Shown: positions 36,276-46,117 of the stretch, piece after piece
How the letters are laid out: each line of letters begins with the position of its first letter
Numbering within the stretch: the stretch's first letter is position 1
Source: Paucibacter sp. KCTC 42545
GTDB lineage: Bacteria > Pseudomonadota > Gammaproteobacteria > Burkholderiales > Burkholderiaceae_C
Assembly (NCBI RefSeq): GCF_001477625.1
Contig: NZ_CP013692.1
Coordinates: 3,596,001-3,660,000 of the forward strand
Length of the DNA stretch: 64,000 bases
Direction: 5' to 3'
The notes under the pieces: generated by a model
The model's input: the letters and a program-made list of their open reading frames with translations, nothing else
Database searches by the model: none
Told to the model about the DNA's origin: nothing
Translations under genes and position numbers: made by a program

Positions 36276-37889
36276 TCACATCCGGAACACGCCGAACTTG
36301 GTCTCGGCGATGGGGGCATTGAGCGCCGCGGCCAGGCCCAAGGCCAGCACACGGCGGGTATCGGCCGGGTCGATCACGCCGTCATCCCACAAGCGCGCCG
36401 AAGCGTAGTACGGGTGCCCCTGGTCTTCGTACTGCTGGCGGATCGGCGCCTTGAAGGCTTCTTCTTCTGCCGCACTCCAGCTGCCGCCCTTGGCCTCCAG
36501 GCCATCGCGCTTGACCGTGGCCAGCACGGAAGCGGCCTGCTCGCCGCCCATCACCGAGATGCGCGCATTCGGCCACATCCACAAGAAACGCGGCGAGTAA
36601 GCGCGGCCGCACATGCCGTAATTGCCGGCGCCGAATGAGCCGCCAATGATGATGGTGAACTTGGGCACCTGGGCGCAGGCCACGGCCGTGACCATCTTGG
36701 CCCCCGCGCGGGCGATGCCCTCGTTTTCGTACTTGCGGCCGACCATGAAGCCGGTGATGTTCTGCAAGAACACCAGCGGGATCTTGCGCTGGCAGCACAG
36801 CTCGATGAAGTGCGCACCCTTGTTGGCGCTCTCGGCAAACAAGATGCCGTTGTTGGCGACGATGCCCACCGGCATGCCCTCGATATGAGCGAAGCCGCAG
36901 ACCAGGGTGGCGCCGTAGCGGGCCTTGAACTCGTCGAAGTCGGAGCCGTCGACCACCCGCGCAATCACCTCGCGCACATCGAAGGGCTTGCGGGTGTCGG
37001 TCGGGATCACGCCGTGCAATTCGGCGGCATCAAACAGCGGCGCACGCGGCGGCTGCAAGAGCAGATCGCCCTGACCCAGCTTGCGCCAGTTCAGCGCGGC
37101 AATCGACTGGCGCGCAATCGCCAGCGCATGGGTGTCGTTATTGGCCAGATGGTCGGCCACGCCGGAGAGGCGGGTGTGCACATCGCCACCGCCCAGGTCC
37201 TCGGCCGTCACCACCTCGCCGGTGGCCGCCTTCACCAGCGGCGGGCCGCCCAGGAAGATGGTGCCCTGGTTCTTGACGATGATGGTCTCGTCGCTCATGG
37301 CTGGCACATAAGCGCCGCCAGCCGTGCAAGAGCCCATCACCACGGCGATCTGCGGCACGCCCTGGGCCGAGAGATTGGCCTGGTTGTAGAAGATGCGGCC
37401 GAAATGGTCGCGGTCCGGGAAGACCTCGTCCTGATTGGGCAGATTGGCGCCGCCCGAGTCCACCAGATAGACACAGGGCAGGCGGTTCTGCTGCGCGATC
37501 TCTTGCGCGCGCAGATGCTTTTTCACCGTGATGGGGTAATAGGTGCCGCCCTTCACGGTGGCATCGTTGCAGACAATCATGCAATCCACCCCGGAGACGC
37601 GGCCGATGCCGGCAATGATGCCGCCGCCGGGTGCGGCGTTGTCATACATATTCAGGCCGGCCAGGGGCGCCAGTTCCAGAAACGGCGTGCCGGGATCCAA
37701 AAGCATTTCCACCCGGTCGCGCGGCAAGAGCTTGCCCCGGCCGGTGTGTTTGGCACGGGCCGCCTCGCCGCCACCCTGGGCGATTTGCGCCAAACGGGCA
37801 TTCAAGTCATCCAGCAGTCCGCGCATGGCGTCGGCATTGGACTTGAAGTCGGCAGAGCGGGCATTGAGCTTGGTCGAGAGTGCGGCCAT
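36276..37889 (-). CDS. liuB: Methylcrotonyl-CoA carboxylase carboxyltransferase (beta) subunit
   Basis: Carboxyltransferase subunit of 3-methylcrotonyl-CoA carboxylase, 537 residues. Motifs: [40 protein letters not shown] (the MCC-type acyl-CoA site), [38 protein letters not shown] and [23 protein letters not shown] lies eight bases before ATG 37889. It is the first gene of the cluster and faces the TetR gene. In most relatives liuA (isovaleryl-CoA dehydrogenase) is adjacent; it is absent here. Confidence 0.95.
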   Translation of the reverse strand: MAALSTKLNARSADFKSNADAMRGLLDDLNARLAQIAQGGGEAARAKHTGRGKLLPRDRVEMLLDPGTPFLELAPLAGLNMYDNAAPGGGIIAGIGRVSGVDCMIVCNDATVKGGTYYPITVKKHLRAQEIAQQNRLPCVYLVDSGGANLPNQDEVFPDRDHFGRIFYNQANLSAQGVPQIAVVMGSCTAGGAYVPAMSDETIIVKNQGTIFLGGPPLVKAATGEVVTAEDLGGGDVHTRLSGVADHLANNDTHALAIARQSIAALNWRKLGQGDLLLQPPRAPLFDAAELHGVIPTDTRKPFDVREVIARVVDGSDFDEFKARYGATLVCGFAHIEGMPVGIVANNGILFAESANKGAHFIELCCQRKIPLVFLQNITGFMVGRKYENEGIARAGAKMVTAVACAQVPKFTIIIGGSFGAGNYGMCGRAYSPRFLWMWPNARISVMGGEQAASVLATVKRDGLEAKGGSWSAAEEEAFKAPIRQQYEDQGHPYYASARLWDDGVIDPADTRRVLALGLAAALNAPIAETKFGVFRM

Positions 37890-37941
37890 GAGGTCTCCGG
37901 CGGAAGGTGGCGTCACGCAATCGATCGGTCGTTCAATCGAT

Positions 37942-37956
37942 TTGAGTGAGGCTCAA
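37942..37956. promoter_or_regulatory. Inverted repeat TTGAG-N5-CTCAA, liuB-proximal copy
   Basis: Half-sites TTGAG and CTCAA separated by TGAGG, 53 bases upstream of the liuB start. An identical pair of half-sites lies at 38040-38054. A short palindrome with exact repetition in the region shared by a TetR gene and its presumed target is what an operator would look like. The assignment is inference. Confidence 0.6.
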
Positions 37957-38039
37957 GTTTTTTCGGCAAATACAAACGCCTTGTGGCAGCTTGCAAAGCG
38001 GTGAGGATATTGAATCAGCGGGATTTGCACAAGACGGAC

Positions 38040-38054
38040 TTGAGCTTTACTCAA
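38040..38054. promoter_or_regulatory. Inverted repeat TTGAG-N5-CTCAA, TetR-proximal copy
   Basis: Half-sites TTGAG and CTCAA separated by CTTTA, 21 bases upstream of the regulator start. It overlaps where the -10 would fall if TTGCAC (38025-38030) is the -35, so binding would give autorepression. The two copies are 98 bases apart centre to centre. Confidence 0.6.
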
Positions 38055-38075
38055 TTATTACGCAGAATCCAGCCC

Positions 38076-38801
38076 GTGACAGCCCTCAGCCCTACCGCCC
38101 CCACCCAAACTCGCCCATCGGCCAGGCCACCCGCACGCCGGGCCCCCGCCAGCGCCAAGGCCGAGCAGCGCGTGCGCGACATTCTGCGCGTCGGCCGCGA
38201 GGTGTTTGCGGAACGCGGCTTCGAGCAAGCCACCACCATCGAGATCGCGCAACGCCTGGGCATCTCCGAGGCCACCGTCTTCACCTACTTCCACGGCAAG
38301 CGCGAACTGTGCATGCGGGTGATTCAAGACTGGTATGCCGAGATCATCGGCGCCATCGAAACCGGCCTGCCGCGCAGCGCCAGCGTGCGCGAGCAGCTGG
38401 AGTTCATGGTCCACACCCATCTGCGCCTCTTCCTGCAGCAAGGCACCGGCCTGTGCGCCCTGGTCTTGTCCGAAGGGCGCAGCCAGGGCCATGCGCTGGG
38501 CGAAGCCTTCATCGAACTGCAACGCCGCTACACCGCGCCGCTGATGGCCTTGCTGGCCCAGGGCCAGGCCAGCGCCGAGCTGCGCCAAGACGTGCCGCTG
38601 CGCCTGATGCGCAATCTGGTGCTGGGCCCGATGGAGCAAATGCTCTGGGAAGTGGTGCTGACCGGCCGGCAAATCGACATCGAACAAAGCGCCAAGGACT
38701 TGGTGGCCCTGCTGTGGCCAGCGCTGCAAGCACCGGAGCAGGAACTGCAAGCCCTGCGCCGCCTGCGCAGTGATCTGGAAGCGACGTTGAAGCGGGGCTG
38801 A
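38076..38801 (+). CDS. TetR-family regulator, LiuQ-like
   Basis: Transcription regulator of 241 residues starting at GTG 38076. After a Pro/Ala-rich N-terminal tail comes the helix-turn-helix: ILRVGREVFAERGFEQATTI, then LGISEATVFTYFHGKRELCM. The rest is a helical ligand domain. In betaproteobacteria leucine-degradation genes are reported to be controlled by a TetR regulator called LiuQ, and divergence from liuB fits. The ligand is probably an acyl-CoA. The open frame extends upstream of the GTG into the putative operator, so an upstream start is unlikely. No strong Shine-Dalgarno is seen. Confidence 0.8.
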   Translation: MTALSPTAPTQTRPSARPPARRAPASAKAEQRVRDILRVGREVFAERGFEQATTIEIAQRLGISEATVFTYFHGKRELCMRVIQDWYAEIIGAIETGLPRSASVREQLEFMVHTHLRLFLQQGTGLCALVLSEGRSQGHALGEAFIELQRRYTAPLMALLAQGQASAELRQDVPLRLMRNLVLGPMEQMLWEVVLTGRQIDIEQSAKDLVALLWPALQAPEQELQALRRLRSDLEATLKRG

Positions 38802-38940
38802 GCCGGACCTGGCCATGGGCGACTGGCGGCTTGCGCCTGTGCTGCAAGCCCAAAATTCGCACGCAAGCAAACTCAGCCGGAAAGCGTTACGCTGTCGCCC
38901 ACCCTGACACCGTCCCTTCCCCGCTGGAGCCCTGCCCATC

Positions 38941-39417
38941 ATGATCAAAATGACCGTCAACGGCCGCGCCGTCGCGCTGGATGCCGACCCGAGCGAGCCT
39001 CTGCTGTGGGCTTTGCGTGAAGACCTGCAACTCACTGGCACCAAATTCGGTTGCGGCATGGCTTTGTGTGGCGCCTGCACCGTGCACCTGGACGGCCAAC
39101 CGGTACGCGCCTGCTCAACCCCCTTGTCGGTGGCCGCAGGCAAGAAGGTCACCACCATCGAAGGCGTGGGCGCCAGCAGAGTTGGCAAGGCCACGCAAGC
39201 AGCGTGGGTCAAGCTCGATGTGCCGCAGTGCGGCTACTGCCAGAGCGGCCAGATCATGAGTGCCTGCGCCCTGCTGGCCAGCAAGAAGAATCCAAACGAT
39301 GCCGATATTGACGCCGCCATGAGCGGCAATCTGTGCCGCTGCGGCACCTACAACCAGATCCGCGCCGCCATTCATGTGGCCGCCGATTCGCTCAACGGCA
39401 AGAAAGTAGGGGCTTGA
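38941..39417 (+). CDS. [2Fe-2S] subunit of a molybdenum hydroxylase (IorA-like)
   Basis: Small electron-transfer subunit, 158 residues, of a xanthine-oxidase-family enzyme. The plant-type cluster is in [18 protein letters not shown] with a further Cys in VRAC; the second cluster, of the helical domain, is in [10 protein letters not shown] and [11 protein letters not shown]. It resembles the alpha subunit of isoquinoline 1-oxidoreductase. No signal peptide; it would be exported together with its Tat partner. The stop is followed after one base by the large-subunit gene. Confidence 0.92.
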   Translation: MIKMTVNGRAVALDADPSEPLLWALREDLQLTGTKFGCGMALCGACTVHLDGQPVRACSTPLSVAAGKKVTTIEGVGASRVGKATQAAWVKLDVPQCGYCQSGQIMSACALLASKKNPNDADIDAAMSGNLCRCGTYNQIRAAIHVAADSLNGKKVGA

Positions 39418-39418
39418 G

Positions 39419-41587
39419 ATGGCTGATACCGCATTCACAAGCACGCGCCGCGGCTTTCTGAAATCAGGCGGCAGCGCCGCCCTGGTGATCGGCTTCGCTC
39501 TGCCCTTGAGCAATAAGGTGCAGGCCGCTGCCGCCGCTGCGGCTAGCCAGCAAAGCAATACCTTCGCCCCCAATGCCTGGCTGCGCATCACGCCGGACAA
39601 CCGCATCACCGTGGTCTGCGGCTCGGCCGAAATGGGCCAAGGCGTGTTGACGTCCATCCCCATGCTGGTGGCCGAGGAGCTGGATGCCGACTGGAAGCTG
39701 GTGGGCGTGGAGCAAGCGCCCGCCCACGCGGCCTACAACAACCCCATGTTCGGCATGCAAGCCACCGGCGGCAGCACCACCATCCGTGCCCACTGGACGC
39801 CGGTGCGCCAGGCCGGCGCGGCAGCACGCGAGATGCTGGTGGCCGCAGCCGCCGAGTTGTGGAAGGTGGACGCCAGCCATCTGCGCACCGAGCGCAGCTT
39901 CGTCATCAACACGCTCAACAAAAAGAAGGTGGCTTACGGCGCGCTGGTCGAGGCTGCCTCTAAGCAAGCGGTACCCACCACGCCCACACTCAAGAGCAGC
40001 GCCGATTTCAAAATCCTCGGCAAGCCCACCGCCCGGCTGGACACCCCGGCCAAGGTCAACGGTCAAGCCAAGTTCGGCATTGATGCGCACATTGAAGGCA
40101 TGCTCGTCGCCGTGATGGCGCGCGCGCCCTTCCCCGAGGCCAAGATCAAAAGCATGGATGAGGCCAAGGCCCGCGAGGTCAAGGGCGTGCGCAAGATCAT
40201 CACCATCCCGCACGGCGTGGCGGTGCTGGCCGACGGCTACTGGGCCGCCAAACAAGGCCGCGATGCGCTGGCCGTGCAATGGGATTTGGGCGACAAGGCC
40301 CAGCTCAATTCGGCAAAAGTCAGCGAGCTGCTCAACGACGCCGCCAATAGCGCCGGCGCCATTGCGGCGGACAAGGGCAATGTCAAAGACGCCGCGGCCA
40401 ATGCCAGCAGCCAGCACAGCGCCAGCTACGAAGTGCCCTATCTGGCGCACGCCTGTATGGAGCCGCTGAACTGCCTGGCCTGGGTCAAGGGCGACGAGGT
40501 GACGATCTGGGCCGGCACGCAAAGCCAAGGCCCCTCGCAAGGCATCTTGAGCCAGGTCGCACAAGTGACGCCCGCCAAGGTCAAGGTCAACACCATGCTG
40601 CTGGGCGGTGGTTTCGGGCGCCGTTTCGCCCCGGACTTCACCATTGACGCCACCTTGCTGTCCAAGCTCAGCGGCAGCCCGGTCAAGCTGATCTACACCC
40701 GTGAGGACGATATGGCGGCGGCTTACTACCGCCCCGCTGCCCTGGTCAAGTTCGAGGCCGCGCTGGACGAGCAAGGCCGCCCCAGCATGTTGCGCGCCGA
40801 TGTGGCCTCGCCCTCCATCATGGCCGGCTCGGGCTTCATGAAGCTGCCGGAAAGCGGCGTGGACAGCCAGGCCGTGGAAGGCCTTGCCGACCACCTCTAC
40901 GACATCCCGCATCAGCGCATCGCTTATGGCCGCGCCGAGCCGGGGCCGCAGGTTTGGTTCTGGCGCTCGGTGGGGCATTCGCAGAATGCCTTCTTCATCG
41001 AGAGCTTTGTGGACGAGTTGGCCGCAGCCGCCAAGGCCGATCCGCTGCAATACCGCCTGCAATTGCTGGACAAGCACCCACGCGCCAAGGCCGTGCTGCA
41101 AGCGGCTGCTTCAAAAGCCGGCTGGGGTCAGCCCTTGCCGGCAGGCGTCAAGCGCGGCATTGCCTTGGCCGAGAGCTTCGGCAGCTTGGTGGCTGAGGTG
41201 GCTGAGGTCTCGGTGGCCGCCGACGGCACGCCCAAAGTGCACCGAGTGGTGGCTGCGGTGGATTGCGGCCAGACCGTCAACCCGCAAACCATCGCCCGCC
41301 AGATCGAGGGCGCCATCGTCTACGGCCTAACGGCGGCCTTGTACGGGCAGATCACCTTGAAGGACGGGCGCGTGGAGCAAAGCAATTTCCACGAGTATCC
41401 CGTCCTGCGCATGAACGAGATGCCCAAGGTCGAGGTTCACATCATCCCCAGCATGGCCGCACCCGGCGGCATCGGCGAGCCGGGCACACCGCCCATCGCG
41501 CCGGCCGTGACCAATGCGATCTTCGCCGCCACCGGCGTGCGGATTCGCAAGCTGCCGATTGAGACGGCGCTGCTGAAGAAGGCCTGA
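39419..41587 (+). CDS. Molybdopterin-binding large subunit of a molybdenum hydroxylase (IorB-like)
   Basis: Catalytic subunit of 722 residues. The N-terminus is a Tat signal, [20 protein letters not shown]. The molybdenum cofactor domains show [33 protein letters not shown], and the active-site glutamate in [19 protein letters not shown]. The enzyme should hydroxylate an N-heterocycle or oxidise an aldehyde in the periplasm. There is no FAD subunit and no cytochrome c subunit next to it, so the electron acceptor is unknown. XdhC-type maturation factor is also absent from the window. Confidence 0.9.
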   Translation: MADTAFTSTRRGFLKSGGSAALVIGFALPLSNKVQAAAAAAASQQSNTFAPNAWLRITPDNRITVVCGSAEMGQGVLTSIPMLVAEELDADWKLVGVEQAPAHAAYNNPMFGMQATGGSTTIRAHWTPVRQAGAAAREMLVAAAAELWKVDASHLRTERSFVINTLNKKKVAYGALVEAASKQAVPTTPTLKSSADFKILGKPTARLDTPAKVNGQAKFGIDAHIEGMLVAVMARAPFPEAKIKSMDEAKAREVKGVRKIITIPHGVAVLADGYWAAKQGRDALAVQWDLGDKAQLNSAKVSELLNDAANSAGAIAADKGNVKDAAANASSQHSASYEVPYLAHACMEPLNCLAWVKGDEVTIWAGTQSQGPSQGILSQVAQVTPAKVKVNTMLLGGGFGRRFAPDFTIDATLLSKLSGSPVKLIYTREDDMAAAYYRPAALVKFEAALDEQGRPSMLRADVASPSIMAGSGFMKLPESGVDSQAVEGLADHLYDIPHQRIAYGRAEPGPQVWFWRSVGHSQNAFFIESFVDELAAAAKADPLQYRLQLLDKHPRAKAVLQAAASKAGWGQPLPAGVKRGIALAESFGSLVAEVAEVSVAADGTPKVHRVVAAVDCGQTVNPQTIARQIEGAIVYGLTAALYGQITLKDGRVEQSNFHEYPVLRMNEMPKVEVHIIPSMAAPGGIGEPGTPPIAPAVTNAIFAATGVRIRKLPIETALLKKA

Positions 41588-41618
41588 GCGATTCGCTCAA
41601 GCCCAATTCATAGGTAGC

Positions 41619-41819
41619 TCAAGGGGCCGGCGGATAGCCGGCCTCGCTCAATGCCGCCGCCACTGCCTCGCGCGGCAACTCGGTTTTGACCTGCAGTTCA
41701 CGCGTGTCGCGCTTGAAGTCCAGCGCGGCTTGCGCGTCTAACTCGGCCATGGCCGCGGTGATGCTGGCCACGCAATGGCCGCAGCTCATATCGGGCAGCT
41801 TGAAGTCATAGCTATTCAT
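41619..41819 (-). CDS. copZ: Copper chaperone, heavy-metal-associated domain (CopZ-like)
   Basis: Single HMA-domain protein of 66 residues with the metal site PDMSCGHC near the N-terminus and the typical end VAAALSEAGYPP. It carries Cu(I) in the cytoplasm, delivering it to CopA or CueR. It is transcribed divergently from copA, from its own MerR-type promoter (41861-41891). It ends 31 bases from the convergent molybdenum hydroxylase gene. Confidence 0.9.
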   Translation of the reverse strand: MNSYDFKLPDMSCGHCVASITAAMAELDAQAALDFKRDTRELQVKTELPREAVAAALSEAGYPPAP

Positions 41820-41860
41820 CTGGGTGTCCTCGTTGGAAGCATGGATGGATCAGTGCGGAA

Positions 41861-41891
41861 AGCTTAAACCCTGCCATCGTGGCAAGGTCAA
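41861..41891 (-). promoter_or_regulatory. CueR-type promoter of copZ
   Basis: On the minus strand, -35 TTGACC (41886-41891) and -10 TAAGCT (41861-41866) are separated by exactly 19 bases. The spacer carries the imperfect dyad CTTGCCA-CGA-TGGCAGG. A 19-bp spacer with a dyad is the hallmark of MerR-family activated promoters. Confidence 0.8.
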
Positions 41892-41917
41892 GCTGGATGA
41901 AAAGTTTGCGCAGGCTG

Positions 41918-41948
41918 TTGACCTTGCCATGATGGCAAGCTTGATACT
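41918..41948 (+). promoter_or_regulatory. CueR-type promoter of copA
   Basis: -35 TTGACC (41918-41923) and -10 GATACT (41943-41948) are separated by 19 bases. The dyad CTTGCCAT-G-ATGGCAAG (41923-41939) is perfect around its centre. The copA start follows seven bases after the -10, so the leader is minimal or translation starts downstream of the ATG used here. Confidence 0.85.
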
Positions 41949-41954
41949 GCCGAC

Positions 41955-44378
41955 ATGAATACAAACACCTCTTCGAGCTGGGCCCTGCCCATCAGCGGCA
42001 TGACTTGCGCCTCTTGCGTCAAGCGAGTGGAGAAAGCCATTGCGGCCGTGCCGGGCGTCAGCGCGGTCGAAGTCAATCTGGCGACCGAAATCGCCAGCGT
42101 GACAGGCGGCCTGAGTGATGGCGGCGCACTGGGCCTGGACACATTGCGGCAGGCCGTGGAGAAAGCCGGCTACCAGCTGACCGAGCGAAGCTGGCAGCTG
42201 CAAATCAAGGACATGACTTGCGCCTCCTGCGTGGGCCGGGTCGAGAAGGCCCTGCTGAAGGTGCCCGGCGTGCTGCAGGCCGAGGTCAATCTGGCCACCG
42301 AGACGGCCCAGGTGCGGGCGCTAAGCACCGTCGAGGCCGATCAGTTGCTGGCGGCGGTGCTGCGCGCCGGTTATGGCGCGCAGTTGCAGCAAGACAGCGA
42401 GGTCAATGCCCAGCCGGATCGCCCCAGCTGGGCCCACAGCGGTGGCCCTGTCTTGCTGGCGGCCTTGCTGTCGGCGCCACTGGTTCTGCCCATGCTGGCC
42501 GAGCTGTTTGGCGGACATTGGATGCTGAACGGCTACTGGCAACTGGCCCTGGCCGCCCCGGTGCAGTTCTGGCTGGGCGCGCGCTTTTACAAGGCCGGCT
42601 GGGCCGCACTGCGCGCCGGCAGCGGCAATATGGATTTGTTGGTGGCCCTGGGCACCAGCGCAGCCTTCGGCCTGTCGATCTACGAACTGCTGGCCTATGG
42701 CGCACACAGCATGAATCTGTATTTCGAATCGGCGGCCGTGGTCATCACCCTGGTCTTGCTGGGCAAGTGGATGGAGGCCCGCGCCAAGCGCCAGACCACC
42801 GAAGCCATCCGCGCCTTGAAGAAGTTGCGCCCCGAAACCGCCCGCGTGCGGCGCGACGGGCAAGAGCAGGAACTGCCCCTGGCCGCCTTGCGCCTGGGCG
42901 ACGAGGTCGTCGTGCGCCCAGGCGAGCGCATCCCGGTGGACGGCGAGGTGCTCAGCGGCGCCAGCCCGGTGGATGAATCGCTGATCACCGGTGAGAGCCT
43001 GCCGGTGGACAAGCATGTGGGCGACCGCGTGGTGGGTGGTGCCATCAACGGCGAGGGCTTGCTGTTGCTGCGCACCACGGCCTTGGGCGCCGAGTCCACC
43101 CTCTCGCGCATCGTGCGTCTGGTCGAGTCGGCGCAAGCCAAGAAGGCGCCGATCCAGCGCATGGTCGATCAGGTCAGCGCGGTGTTTGTGCCGGTGGTCA
43201 TAGGCATCGCCTTGCTGACGCTGCTGGGCTGGGGCTTTTACAGCGGCGACTGGGAGCACGCGATTTTGAACGCCGTGGCGGTGCTGGTCATCGCCTGCCC
43301 TTGCGCATTGGGCCTGGCCACCCCCACGGCCATCATGGTGGGCACCGGCGTGGCGGCGCGGCGCGGCATTCTGGTCAAGGATGCCGAGGCGCTGGAATTG
43401 GCTGCGCAAGTGGGCCTGGTGGCGTTTGACAAGACCGGCACCCTGACCCAAGGTCGCCCCCAACTGGCCGACCTGCAGGCCGTGGCCGGGCTGAGTGAAG
43501 CCCAAGCCCTGGGCCTGACCGCCGCCCTGCAAGCCGGCAGCGAACACCCACTGGCGCGGGCGGTGCAGGAACGTGCGGCCGCGCAAGGTCTGAGCGTTCT
43601 GCCTTGCGAGGATTTGCGCGCCGTGCCGGGCCGCGGCCTGAGCGGCGTGGTGGGGGCCCAAGCCTATGTGCTGGGCAGCAGCCGCTATATGCAAGAGCTG
43701 GGCGTGGACTTGGCGCCCCTGCAGGCGGCCGCGGAGAAAGCGCAGGCCGCCGGCCACAGCATGTCTTGGCTGGCCCAGGGCAGCGCCGAGGGTGGCAGCG
43801 CGCCGCGCCTGTTGGCGGCCTTGGCCTTCGGTGACCAAGTCAAAGCCAGCGCCGCGCCGGCCATTGCCGCCCTGCACAACATGGGCGTGCGCGCTTTGAT
43901 GCTCAGCGGCGATAACCGCGCCGCCGCGCAAGCGGTGGGCACGCAGCTGGGCTTGGACGAGGTGCGAGCCGAGATCCTGCCCGAGGACAAGGCCCGCATC
44001 GTGGCCGAACTCAAGCTGGCCAGCAGTGCCGGACAGCAGCGTGTGGCCATGGTGGGCGACGGCATCAACGACGCCCCGGCCCTGGCCGCGGCCGATGTGG
44101 GCTTCGCCATGGCGACGGGCACCGATGTGGCCATGGCCGCGGCCGGCATCACCCTGATGCGCGGGGATGTGGGCCTAGTGGCGGAGGCGATTGCCTTGTC
44201 GCGCCGCACCGTGGCCAAGATCCGCCAGAACCTGTTCTGGGCCTTCGCCTACAACGTGGTGGGCATTCCGCTGGCGGCACTGGGCTACTTGAACCCCATG
44301 CTGGCGGGTGCAGCGATGGCGCTGTCCAGCGTGTCGGTGGTCAGCAATGCCTTGTTGCTCAAGCGCTGGAAGCCATGA
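41955..44378 (+). CDS. copA: Copper-exporting P-type ATPase
   Basis: Inner-membrane Cu(I) exporter, 807 residues. Two N-terminal HMA domains, each with MTCASC (Cys18/Cys21 and Cys89/Cys92); eight hydrophobic helices; the membrane metal site CPC (448-450) in [14 protein letters not shown]; phosphorylation Asp492 in DKTGTLT; and the hinge motif [22 protein letters not shown] is present as [10 protein letters not shown]. All copper-specific marks of the P1B-1 class are visible. It overlaps cueR by four bases (ATGA). Confidence 0.97.
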   Translation: MNTNTSSSWALPISGMTCASCVKRVEKAIAAVPGVSAVEVNLATEIASVTGGLSDGGALGLDTLRQAVEKAGYQLTERSWQLQIKDMTCASCVGRVEKALLKVPGVLQAEVNLATETAQVRALSTVEADQLLAAVLRAGYGAQLQQDSEVNAQPDRPSWAHSGGPVLLAALLSAPLVLPMLAELFGGHWMLNGYWQLALAAPVQFWLGARFYKAGWAALRAGSGNMDLLVALGTSAAFGLSIYELLAYGAHSMNLYFESAAVVITLVLLGKWMEARAKRQTTEAIRALKKLRPETARVRRDGQEQELPLAALRLGDEVVVRPGERIPVDGEVLSGASPVDESLITGESLPVDKHVGDRVVGGAINGEGLLLLRTTALGAESTLSRIVRLVESAQAKKAPIQRMVDQVSAVFVPVVIGIALLTLLGWGFYSGDWEHAILNAVAVLVIACPCALGLATPTAIMVGTGVAARRGILVKDAEALELAAQVGLVAFDKTGTLTQGRPQLADLQAVAGLSEAQALGLTAALQAGSEHPLARAVQERAAAQGLSVLPCEDLRAVPGRGLSGVVGAQAYVLGSSRYMQELGVDLAPLQAAAEKAQAAGHSMSWLAQGSAEGGSAPRLLAALAFGDQVKASAAPAIAALHNMGVRALMLSGDNRAAAQAVGTQLGLDEVRAEILPEDKARIVAELKLASSAGQQRVAMVGDGINDAPALAAADVGFAMATGTDVAMAAAGITLMRGDVGLVAEAIALSRRTVAKIRQNLFWAFAYNVVGIPLAALGYLNPMLAGAAMALSSVSVVSNALLLKRWKP

Positions 44379-44794
44379 GGATGAGCATGATGAAGCAAGA
44401 AGAACTCTTCAATATCGGCGAGGCGGCGGCGCGCTCGGGCGTGTCCGCCAAGATGCTGAGGCATTACGAGTCCTTGGGGCTTTTACCCAAGGTGGCGCGC
44501 ACCGAGGCGGGCTACCGGCTTTACTCTGAGCGCGAAGTGCACACCCTGCGCTTCATCCGCCGCGCCCGCGATCTGGGCTTTGCCATGGCCGAGATCAGCG
44601 AGCTGCTCAAGCTCTGGCAAAACCGTCGGCGCGCCAGCAGCGATGTCAAACGCATCGCCCAAGTGCATATCGATGACCTGGATCGGCGGCTGCAGGAAAT
44701 GAGCGCGATGAAGCAAGCACTGGAGCAATTGGTGCATTGCTGTCAAGGCGACGAGCGGCCGGACTGCCCCATCCTGGACGGGCTGGCCAGCTGA
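44375..44794 (+). CDS. cueR: Cu(I)-responsive MerR-family activator
   Basis: Copper sensor of about 139 residues. MerR helix-turn-helix [20 protein letters not shown], the winged segment [20 protein letters not shown], the dimer helix and the metal loop [10 protein letters not shown] with the two cysteines that bind Cu(I) in CueR. It should activate the two 19-bp-spacer promoters at 41861-41891 and 41918-41948. Translation is coupled to copA; ATG 44387 or 44390 ([14 protein letters not shown]) may be the actual start. Confidence 0.95.
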   Translation: MRMSMMKQEELFNIGEAAARSGVSAKMLRHYESLGLLPKVARTEAGYRLYSEREVHTLRFIRRARDLGFAMAEISELLKLWQNRRRASSDVKRIAQVHIDDLDRRLQEMSAMKQALEQLVHCCQGDERPDCPILDGLAS

Positions 44795-44817
44795 GTAAGG
44801 CGCGCGACCTCAAGAAA

Positions 44818-44840
44818 AAGGGCCGCTCGCGGCGGCCCTT
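44818..44840 (-). terminator. Hairpin terminator between cueR and the SGNH hydrolase gene
   Basis: A 9-bp stem AAGGGCCGC / GCGGCCCTT with loop TCGCG. On the minus strand it is followed by CTTTTTCTTG, so it terminates the hydrolase gene; it may also serve cueR. Confidence 0.8.
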
Positions 44841-44864
44841 GCGGTTGAGTGGAGAAAGCCCCCC

Positions 44865-45908
44865 TCAGGCCTTGCTGCCCACTTGGCGGCGGCGCGCCCA
44901 GGCCAGCACCGCCACACCCAGGCCGAACATGGCGTAAGTGGCGGGCTCGGGCACAGCAGCCGTCGCGTAGATCGCATCGGCCAAGAGTTGATGCCCCTTG
45001 GTGGTCGGGTGAATCCCGTCGTAGAACAAGCTGGTCGACAGATTGCAGTTCAGCGCCACTTGGCCGCAGGCATCGGTGACATTGCTCAAACCCAAGGCGG
45101 CGCCATTCATCACGGTCTGGGTCAAGAAGGCGTACATATCGAAAGTTTGCACACCGGCCTCGCCGGCCAGGCGATTGGCCAGCATGCCATCCATCGCCGC
45201 GGCGGTTTGTGAACCCCAGAACTGCGCACTGGCGCCCAAGGTAAGGGCCGTCGGCGTCCGGCCGAAGTTGGGCGTGTTCACCACCAAAATGTGTTTGGCG
45301 CCACGCCCCTGCAAAGCATCGACCATATTGCCGATGTCGAGCGCGTAGTCGACCGCGGCCTTGCCGACAATTGCCTCGGCCTCGGCTTGCGACTGGGCGC
45401 CCACCAACTGGTCCAAGGCCACCCGCACATTGTTGCCGCCGCCGGAGATGATGAACAGCTCATTGCCCGACACCGTCTTGCTCGGGTCGCCCAGGAACAT
45501 GCCGAGCTGCTTCGTCATGCTGAAGGGGAAGCCGCCGGGGCCGTCGACACCATCAGCGCGGGTCTCTGCCCCACCGAAAGCATAGTTATTGCCACCAAAA
45601 CTGGGGTAGCCAGGTACGCCGAAGACCCCCGATGGCGCCAGGGGCAAGCCCATCTTGGCCGCGAAGTACTCCGTCCACACGGGGCCATTGCTGTAGCGGC
45701 CCGAGGCGTAGGGCAGCTTGGAGTAGTCGGTATTGCTCAGCGGCGCAGCGCCGGGGCCGTACGCGGCCAAGAGCGCGGCGTTATTGCCTGAATCGGACAA
45801 GCTGTCGCCAAAGACCACCAGGCCGGAATAGCTGCCCGCCTGGGCCCAGGCGGCCACGGCCAGCATCACGCCACCGAGGGCGAATTTGATCGGGGAATAC
45901 TGTGTCAT
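44865..45908 (-). CDS. Secreted SGNH/GDSL hydrolase with PEP-CTERM sorting signal
   Basis: Exported lipase/esterase-type enzyme of 347 residues. A signal peptide (ALGGVMLAVAAWAQA) is followed by block I VVFGDSLSDSGNNAA (catalytic Ser), block III-like ISGGGNN, and block V FYDGIHPTTKGH with the catalytic Asp and His. The last 25 residues form a PEP-CTERM signal: VPEPATYAMFGLGVAVLAWA then RRRQ, recognised by exosortase in exopolysaccharide-producing bacteria. GAGGAA precedes ATG 45908. No exosortase gene is in the window. The upstream region 45909-46117 shows no recognisable feature. Confidence 0.92.
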   Translation of the reverse strand: MTQYSPIKFALGGVMLAVAAWAQAGSYSGLVVFGDSLSDSGNNAALLAAYGPGAAPLSNTDYSKLPYASGRYSNGPVWTEYFAAKMGLPLAPSGVFGVPGYPSFGGNNYAFGGAETRADGVDGPGGFPFSMTKQLGMFLGDPSKTVSGNELFIISGGGNNVRVALDQLVGAQSQAEAEAIVGKAAVDYALDIGNMVDALQGRGAKHILVVNTPNFGRTPTALTLGASAQFWGSQTAAAMDGMLANRLAGEAGVQTFDMYAFLTQTVMNGAALGLSNVTDACGQVALNCNLSTSLFYDGIHPTTKGHQLLADAIYATAAVPEPATYAMFGLGVAVLAWARRRQVGSKA

Positions 45909-46117
45909 TGCGGGTTCCTCGCTCCACTTGCTGTGTCTGTTGAAAGGACGGAGGGAAGCAAATGTCCGCTTGGCGGCGTTTGCTGCACTTGTCGCGCTAC
46001 TGAAAGCCGAACGCAGCATCGCCCACCGGACGCGCGAGTGTCAATGTGATTCGGCCACGCCTTCTGGGGGGGTATGCCAGTGATTGGGCGCGCAGAACAG
46101 CACGCGCAAATCTCGCC

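Noticed and set aside
38822..38860. GGCTTGC/GCAAGCC stem after the TetR gene as a terminator
   Set aside because: It has a 9-base loop and no T-run, so support is insufficient.
41625..41643. GGCCGGC/GCCGGCC hairpin between the molybdenum hydroxylase gene and copZ
   Set aside because: It lies within the last codons of copZ (AGYPPAP) and lacks a T-run, so codon composition explains it.
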